Of a stretch of 16,987 nucleotides of DNA, positions 12,706 through 16,987 are shown in pieces. The notes under the pieces were generated by a model that was not told the origin of the DNA, ran no database searches, and saw only the letters and a program-made list of their open reading frames with translations. This stretch comes from TMED26 sp042088965. GTDB taxonomy: Bacteria; Pseudomonadota; Alphaproteobacteria; Thalassobaculales; Thalassobaculaceae. The translations under genes were made by a program, and so were the position numbers. How positions within the stretch are numbered: position 1 is the first letter of the stretch; the number at the start of each line of letters is the position of its first letter. The stretch covers positions 1 through 16,987 of the forward strand of contig JBELLC010000062.1 in assembly GCA_042088965.1 (NCBI GenBank), given 5' to 3'.

Positions 12706-15147
12706 CTAAGCGTCAGCGCTGTGGTCACCGACAAGGATTTCGCGTTTACCAACGTGATTGGCAGCACCAACAACACCATTTTTTTCCATCTGCTCAATAA
12801 TTGTTGCTGCGCGATTGTAGCCAATTTTCAAATGCCGTTGAATGAAGCTGGTTGATGCCTTTCCCTCACGCGCGACCACGGCAACGGCGCGGTCATAGAG
12901 GTCATCACCACTGCCGGCACTGCTGCCGCCTGCCCCCCCCAACATGGCTTCAAAGTCACCTGTTTCGGCGTCATCATCATCGGTGATCGCTTCATTATAT
13001 TCAGGCTCACCCTGAACTTTCAAATGGGCAACCACGTCTTCGACCTCTTCATCCGACACAAATGGTCCATGAACGCGGGTCACCCTGCCGCCGCCTGCCA
13101 TATACAGCATATCGCCTTGACCCAGAAGTTGCTCAGCGCCTTGCTCGCCCAAAATTGTCCGGCTATCGATTTTCGAGGTGACTTGGAAACTAATGCGTGT
13201 GGGGAAGTTCGCCTTAATGGTGCCGGTAATCACATCCACCGATGGCCGTTGCGTGGCCATAATGACGTGAATGCCCGCCGCCCGTGCCATCTGCGCCAAA
13301 CGCTGCACCGCACCCTCAATATCTTTACCGGCGACCAACATCAAATCAGCGACTTCATCAATCACCACGACAATGAAAGGCAAGGGTGAGAGATCAAGCG
13401 GCTCATCCTCATGCACAGGTTTACCTGTTTCAGAATCAAAACCCGTTTGCACCCGTCGTTTGAGCACCTCGCCTTTTTGCCGAGCTTCGGCCAAGCGCTT
13501 ATTATAGCCTTCGATATTACGCACACCGAGCTTTGACATCGCGCGATAACGGCTTTCCATCTCGCGAACAGTCCATTTCAGAGCCACGATGGCTTTCTTC
13601 GGATCCGTGACCACGGGACTTAGAAGATGAGGAATACCGTCATAAACTGATAATTCCAGCATTTTGGGATCGATCATGATGAACCGGCATTGCTCCGGTG
13701 TTAACCGATACAGCAGCGACAGGATCATGGTATTCACCGCCACCGATTTTCCTGACCCCGTGGTACCAGCGATCAAGAGATGCGGCATGCGCGCCAAATC
13801 GACCGTCACCGGCGCGCCGCCAATGTCCTTGCCAAGACCAATACCCAATTTTATACCATTGGCGTCAAACGCAGCGCTTTGCAGCAATTCCCGTAAAAAT
13901 ACTGTTTGCCGCCCTTGATTGGGCAATTCAATGCCAATGGCATTGCGCCCAGGGACAACCGCCACCCGCACCGAGATCGCGCTCATCGAGCGGGCGATAT
14001 CGTCTGCCAAACCAATCACACGCGACGACTTGGTGCCTGGTGCTGGCTGCAACTCATACAAGGTGACAACCGGCCCATGACTGACTTTGGTAATCTCACC
14101 TTTCACACCGAAATCTTGCAGCACCGTTTCCAGCATGCGGGCATTGGCTGATAAGGCATCGTTATCAGGTTGATTATGTGCCTGTTCCGTTGGCGGCGTG
14201 AGCAGCTCGATATCTGGTAGGTCAAAGTCAGCCTCTGGTCCCAGATCAAGTTTCGTTTGCCGAGAACGATCCACAACGTGCGTTTTTGCTTTTACTTGCA
14301 CCTTTGGGCGTTTTTGCGTGGTCACTGACAGGCTACGATTTTTTGCCACGGGCGACCCTACAAGCGCTGATGAGATGCCATGATCTCGCCCCTCAGCACC
14401 ATCAAAGCGCGGCTCCTGGCGGACAGCTTGCCAGCTTTCGGTGATGGTTTTACCGCGCCCCCAAAGATCCCGGCGCAGCCCATTGCCGCGCCGCCACCCG
14501 CGCCGTAAAAAACCCCAAATAGGCGGCCCGGAGGCAAAAATAATGCGCACCAAGCGCCCCCATTCAGCCAGGCTTAATCCCAAACATGGGCCAAGCAACG
14601 CCAGCGTCAGAAGCCCATAACCAAGCCCAACCTCGATCCGACCAATCGCCCATGATGCAGGTATCACGGCCGTGCTCATTAAAGTGCTCGTCTTGGTCAG
14701 GATAAGATCGCCTGCAAACCCGCCCATACCGGCTGGAAACGGCCAACTTTCGGGTTTTTCAATGGCCGCCATAACAGCAGCAGCCGTTAATAACGCCATC
14801 GGCAAGCAGGCCAGCTTTAACCACGCACGGCGCCATTTGACAAACAGCAAACGTAGCCCCCAAACAAACAGGATCATGGCCAAAACATAGGCTGCAGTTC
14901 CAATGGTTTGCAGGACCACGTCGGCAACAATGGCCCCATACACGCCGAGAGGGTTTTGAATCGATGTCAGAGCGGTCGAATTCAGCGATCCATCGCTTGC
15001 ATCATAGCCAATGAAAGTGATCAACAGGACCACAGCGGCGGCGGCCAATAGCACGCCAGCAGCTTGGCACAGCAGCCTCAGCATAGCATTTTTCAGCTCG
15101 GCAGAGATAAATCCGCCGCTGTCAAGGGGACGCGATGTGGACGCCAT
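12706..15147 (-). CDS. ftsK: DNA translocase FtsK
   Basis: FtsK is a septum-anchored ATP-driven DNA pump that clears and resolves chromosome termini during division. The 813-residue protein has an N-terminal membrane region with about four hydrophobic segments (roughly 24-46, 78-103, 110-128 and 172-195), then a basic, short linker (about 205-310). The motor follows, with Walker A GTTGSGKS at 461-468 (Lys467) and Walker B VVVIDE with Asp597-Glu598. The C-terminal gamma winged-helix domain (from about 745, DLYDRAVAVVAREGKAS to IGYNRAATIIEQME) is the part that reads polarity sequences in the chromosome. The ATG has GGAGAG 5 nt upstream. It is preceded by the amt terminator and followed by lolA after 38 nt. 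The short linker is usual for alphaproteobacteria, in contrast to the long one of E. coli. Confidence 0.97.
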   Translation of the reverse strand: MASTSRPLDSGGFISAELKNAMLRLLCQAAGVLLAAAAVVLLITFIGYDASDGSLNSTALTSIQNPLGVYGAIVADVVLQTIGTAAYVLAMILFVWGLRLLFVKWRRAWLKLACLPMALLTAAAVMAAIEKPESWPFPAGMGGFAGDLILTKTSTLMSTAVIPASWAIGRIEVGLGYGLLTLALLGPCLGLSLAEWGRLVRIIFASGPPIWGFLRRGWRRGNGLRRDLWGRGKTITESWQAVRQEPRFDGAEGRDHGISSALVGSPVAKNRSLSVTTQKRPKVQVKAKTHVVDRSRQTKLDLGPEADFDLPDIELLTPPTEQAHNQPDNDALSANARMLETVLQDFGVKGEITKVSHGPVVTLYELQPAPGTKSSRVIGLADDIARSMSAISVRVAVVPGRNAIGIELPNQGRQTVFLRELLQSAAFDANGIKLGIGLGKDIGGAPVTVDLARMPHLLIAGTTGSGKSVAVNTMILSLLYRLTPEQCRFIMIDPKMLELSVYDGIPHLLSPVVTDPKKAIVALKWTVREMESRYRAMSKLGVRNIEGYNKRLAEARQKGEVLKRRVQTGFDSETGKPVHEDEPLDLSPLPFIVVVIDEVADLMLVAGKDIEGAVQRLAQMARAAGIHVIMATQRPSVDVITGTIKANFPTRISFQVTSKIDSRTILGEQGAEQLLGQGDMLYMAGGGRVTRVHGPFVSDEEVEDVVAHLKVQGEPEYNEAITDDDDAETGDFEAMLGGAGGSSAGSGDDLYDRAVAVVAREGKASTSFIQRHLKIGYNRAATIIEQMEKNGVVGAANHVGKREILVGDHSADA

Positions 15148-15324
15148 TTTTCTCTCCAGATCCGCTCACATGGCAAATAACCTCATAATGATAGCAGCTT
15201 ATGAATTATTATTAAAGTCACACATGAGAAAAACAGGCTTCAGAAAAATAGCCCTGCGAAAATGGCGCCTGAAAAAAGAGACCGCAGCAGGTTTAGAAAC
15301 CTTGAAACCATCTTTGGATATGGC

Positions 15325-15362
15325 AAAAAATAAAAAAAGGCCCAGAAGCGAACTTCTGGGCC
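15325..15362 (-). terminator. Intrinsic terminator of amt
   Basis: On the - strand a perfect 10-bp stem GGCCCAGAAG / CTTCTGGGCC closes a TTCG tetraloop and is followed directly by TTTTTTTATTTTTT. It lies 54 nt after the amt stop codon and separates amt from ftsK. This is a textbook Rho-independent terminator. Confidence 0.95.
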
Positions 15363-15381
15363 AGTTAGGTGAGGGAATGCT

Positions 15382-15398
15382 GCCGTCAAACTGACGGC
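15382..15398 (-). other. Second hairpin in amt 3' UTR
   Basis: GCCGTCA and TGACGGC form a perfect 7-bp stem with a 3-nt loop (GTT on the - strand), 17 nt after the amt stop and 19 nt before the terminator stem. It has no T-tract of its own. It could protect the mRNA 3' end or form part of a small 3'-UTR RNA. Confidence 0.5.
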
Positions 15399-15415
15399 GG
15401 TTTCGGGGCGGTTAA

Positions 15416-16744
15416 TCAGACAACCTGAGAACCACGGCCGAACTCGGGATAGGCTTCCAGGCCACATTCCGACTGGTCGAGCCCAACGAACTCTTCCTCT
15501 TCGGAGACACGGATACCTATAATTGCTTTCAAGATGAACCAGACGATGGATGTTGTGACGACCACAAAGGCGCCAATCGCAACAATACCAATGAACTGGG
15601 TTGAGATAGAGGCACCGCTGAAGGCAACAGCGAGTGTGCCCCAGATGCCCGCCACCAGGTGAACAGGGATGGCACCAACAACATCATCAATTTTCAACTT
15701 ATCAAGAAGTGGCACAGCAACGACAACCAACAGACCACCAACAGCGCCGATGAAGATCGCCAGACCCGGGCTTGGGGCCAATGGTTCGGCGGTAATCGCC
15801 ACCAAGCCACCCAGAGCGCCGTTCAAGGTCATTGTTAGGTCAACTTTTTTGTACAACACCTGTGTCAGGATCATCGCGATCACAACACCGGCGGCAGCCG
15901 CCAGATTGGTGTTGATGTAAATGGTGCCAATATCGCGGATGTCCGCCGCTGAGCCCATGGCTAACTGTGAGCCACCATTGAAGCCAAACCAGCCCATCCA
16001 AAGGATGAACGTGCCCAATGTCGCCATTGGCAAGTTTGAGCCTGGCAGGGGGTTGACCTGGCCGTCAGCGCCGTACTTGCCTTTGCGGGCACCCAAAATA
16101 ATGGCACCGGTCAGGGCCGCCCAGCCGCCAACGGAATGGACAATCGTTGAGCCTGCGAAGTCAGAGAACCCCATTTCGCTGAGCCAACCGCCGCCCCAGG
16201 TCCAAGACCCTTGGATTGGATAAATCACGCCGGTCAGCAAAACCGAGAAGATCAGGAACGGCCAAAGCTTAATCCGCTCGGCCAGCGCGCCCGACACAAT
16301 CGAGCAGGTGGCGGCGACAAAGACCATTTGGAAGAACCAGTCAGAACCAGCCGAATAGGTTGCAGCATCTTCCGCGGCTGAAAATACACCGTCAGCGTTG
16401 ATCGGGTCTTCAGCCGACCAAATGGCCAGCGAGCCAATCCAACCACTCACGTCGAGATACATTAGGTTATAACCGATGAGCCAATACATCAGGCCCGCGA
16501 TGGAATAGAGACCAATATTCTTGGTACATTGCATGGCGGCGTTTTTGGTGCGGACCAAACCAGCTTCCAGCATCGCAAAGCCGGCGGCCATCCACATGAC
16601 CAAAAAACCATGCATCAAGAATGACAGCGTGTTGAAGACAAATGCTGTTTCGGTTTCGACGGCCGCTGAAGCTGGCAACGCCGTTAACACAAGTGCCGCG
16701 GCAGCCAGAGGTGCAGACCGGCAAATGGTTTTTAAATGTTTCAT
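15416..16744 (-). CDS. amt: Ammonium transporter (Amt/AmtB family)
   Basis: Amt proteins are trimeric inner-membrane channels that take up ammonium, usually under control of a PII protein. The 442-residue product begins with a cleavable signal peptide (MKHLKTICRS, hydrophobic core, cleavage likely after ASA at 27), then about 11 membrane helices. Pore residues are visible: the twin histidines at His203 (STIVHSVGGWAALTGA) and His362 (AIPVHLVAGIWGTLA), and Asp195 eight residues before the first. The family stretch MWMAAGFAMLEAGLVR at 50-65 and the cytosolic tail GLDQSECGLEAYPEF are intact. The ATG at 16744 is chosen over an in-frame upstream extension to 16789 because GGAGG sits 4 nt upstream and the signal peptide starts there. 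No glnK lies within the 243 nt upstream in this window. A sigma-54-like promoter and a strong terminator frame the gene. Confidence 0.96.
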   Translation of the reverse strand: MKHLKTICRSAPLAAAALVLTALPASAAVETETAFVFNTLSFLMHGFLVMWMAAGFAMLEAGLVRTKNAAMQCTKNIGLYSIAGLMYWLIGYNLMYLDVSGWIGSLAIWSAEDPINADGVFSAAEDAATYSAGSDWFFQMVFVAATCSIVSGALAERIKLWPFLIFSVLLTGVIYPIQGSWTWGGGWLSEMGFSDFAGSTIVHSVGGWAALTGAIILGARKGKYGADGQVNPLPGSNLPMATLGTFILWMGWFGFNGGSQLAMGSAADIRDIGTIYINTNLAAAAGVVIAMILTQVLYKKVDLTMTLNGALGGLVAITAEPLAPSPGLAIFIGAVGGLLVVVAVPLLDKLKIDDVVGAIPVHLVAGIWGTLAVAFSGASISTQFIGIVAIGAFVVVTTSIVWFILKAIIGIRVSEEEEFVGLDQSECGLEAYPEFGRGSQVV

Positions 16745-16814
16745 TTTCCCTCCAATATCTTTGGTCTTTGATCGGTCCGCGCGGCCCAAAAGGCGCTGGC
16801 GAACGGTCTAGCGT

Positions 16815-16830
16815 TTCAAGCGCCGTGCCA
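16815..16830 (-). promoter_or_regulatory. Candidate sigma-54 promoter for amt
   Basis: On the - strand TGGCACG-GCGC-TTGAA matches the -24/-12 consensus TGGCACG-N4-TTGCW at every fixed position except one: A replaces C in the -12 element. Spacing is exact. The predicted start would give an mRNA leader of roughly 60 nt before the amt ATG. Nitrogen-controlled amt genes are commonly transcribed by sigma-54 with NtrC, which supports the call, but the lost -12 C is a real weakness and no clear NtrC site is visible upstream. Confidence 0.5.
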
Positions 16831-16838
16831 AAAATATC

Positions 16839-16850
16839 TAAAATATTTTA
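16839..16850. repeat. AT-only palindrome TAAAATATTTTA
   Basis: A perfect 12-bp palindrome lies 8 nt upstream of the candidate -24 element on the - strand, inside an AT-rich stretch (about 16831-16960) with several A/T tracts. It may aid bending or bind a regulator, but AT-rich sequence makes such palindromes common by chance. Confidence 0.25.
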
Positions 16851-16987
16851 TTTCGAAAAAACAACGGCTTATGGGTTTTTAAATTTTGGCTTGATGCATT
16901 GAGCGTCATTTTATTGCCTAATTATTAACCATAAAAAACACGTTGCCCTTTTTTTGTGCGATTGCCAGGCGACGGACACTCGCCTTT

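Noticed and set aside
15170..15394. Basic 74-residue open frame on the + strand in the ftsK-amt intergenic region
   Set aside because: It runs through the amt terminator hairpin and its poly-A/T tract, has no Shine-Dalgarno sequence and resembles no known protein; its Lys-rich composition follows from the A-rich DNA.
16968..16987. Hairpin GGCGA/TCGCC followed by TTT at the right window edge
   Set aside because: The stem is only 5 bp, the T-run is cut by the window end, and on the - strand, where an upstream gene could lie, no T-tract follows. It cannot be judged without more sequence.

Overview
This window looks like ordinary chromosomal DNA of an alphaproteobacterium, moderately GC-rich and densely coded. 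The main taxonomic clues are the IF2 N-terminal signature (KTVETSQVRQSFSHGRSK, typical of alphaproteobacterial IF2) and the gene order amt - ftsK - lolA - (two genes) - xthA, which resembles an arrangement common in that class. I cannot name a genus. I see no tRNA, rRNA, CRISPR array, insertion sequence, prophage, toxin-antitoxin or defence genes, and nothing I can honestly call a previously undescribed system.

Layout. Positions 1-4377 (+ strand) hold the translation and ribosome-maturation block infB (5' end cut off by the window edge) - rbfA - truB - rpsO, with very short gaps (14, 3 and 14 nt), so probably one operon. Everything from 4386 to 16744 lies on the - strand. Read in the direction of transcription, from right to left, it runs: amt (ammonium channel, with its own intrinsic terminator), ftsK (DNA translocase), lolA (lipoprotein chaperone), an unresolved gap inside an 11-bp GC-rich tandem repeat, a class I glutamine amidotransferase-like C26 hydrolase, a FAH-family hydrolase, xthA (exonuclease III), pnp (polynucleotide phosphorylase, with a strong terminator), a glycerophosphodiester phosphodiesterase, and an M81/MlrC-like metallopeptidase that converges on rpsO.

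How the genes relate. infB, rbfA, truB and rpsO serve translation initiation, 30S maturation, tRNA U55 modification and the 30S subunit. pnp, normally directly downstream of rpsO, is here 2.5 kb away (4.7 kb to its start codon) and on the opposite strand. Flipping the roughly 4.7-kb block M81 - GDPD - pnp would restore the usual rpsO-pnp order, so I infer a local inversion. The ftsK-lolA-xthA order is interrupted by two small metabolic hydrolases, with the tandem repeat and assembly gap at one edge of that insertion.

The points most worth checking are the rpsO/pnp rearrangement, the tandem repeat hidden by the 100-N gap, a sigma-54-like promoter upstream of amt, and a two-hairpin amt 3' UTR ending in a textbook terminator. 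Non-coding stretches are all under 300 nt as assembled: 5889-6064 (nothing recognised), 9035-9275 (pnp leader), 10791-10894 (nothing recognised), 11675-11971 (repeat and gap), 15148-15415 (amt terminator, ftsK upstream region) and 16745-16987 (amt upstream region).
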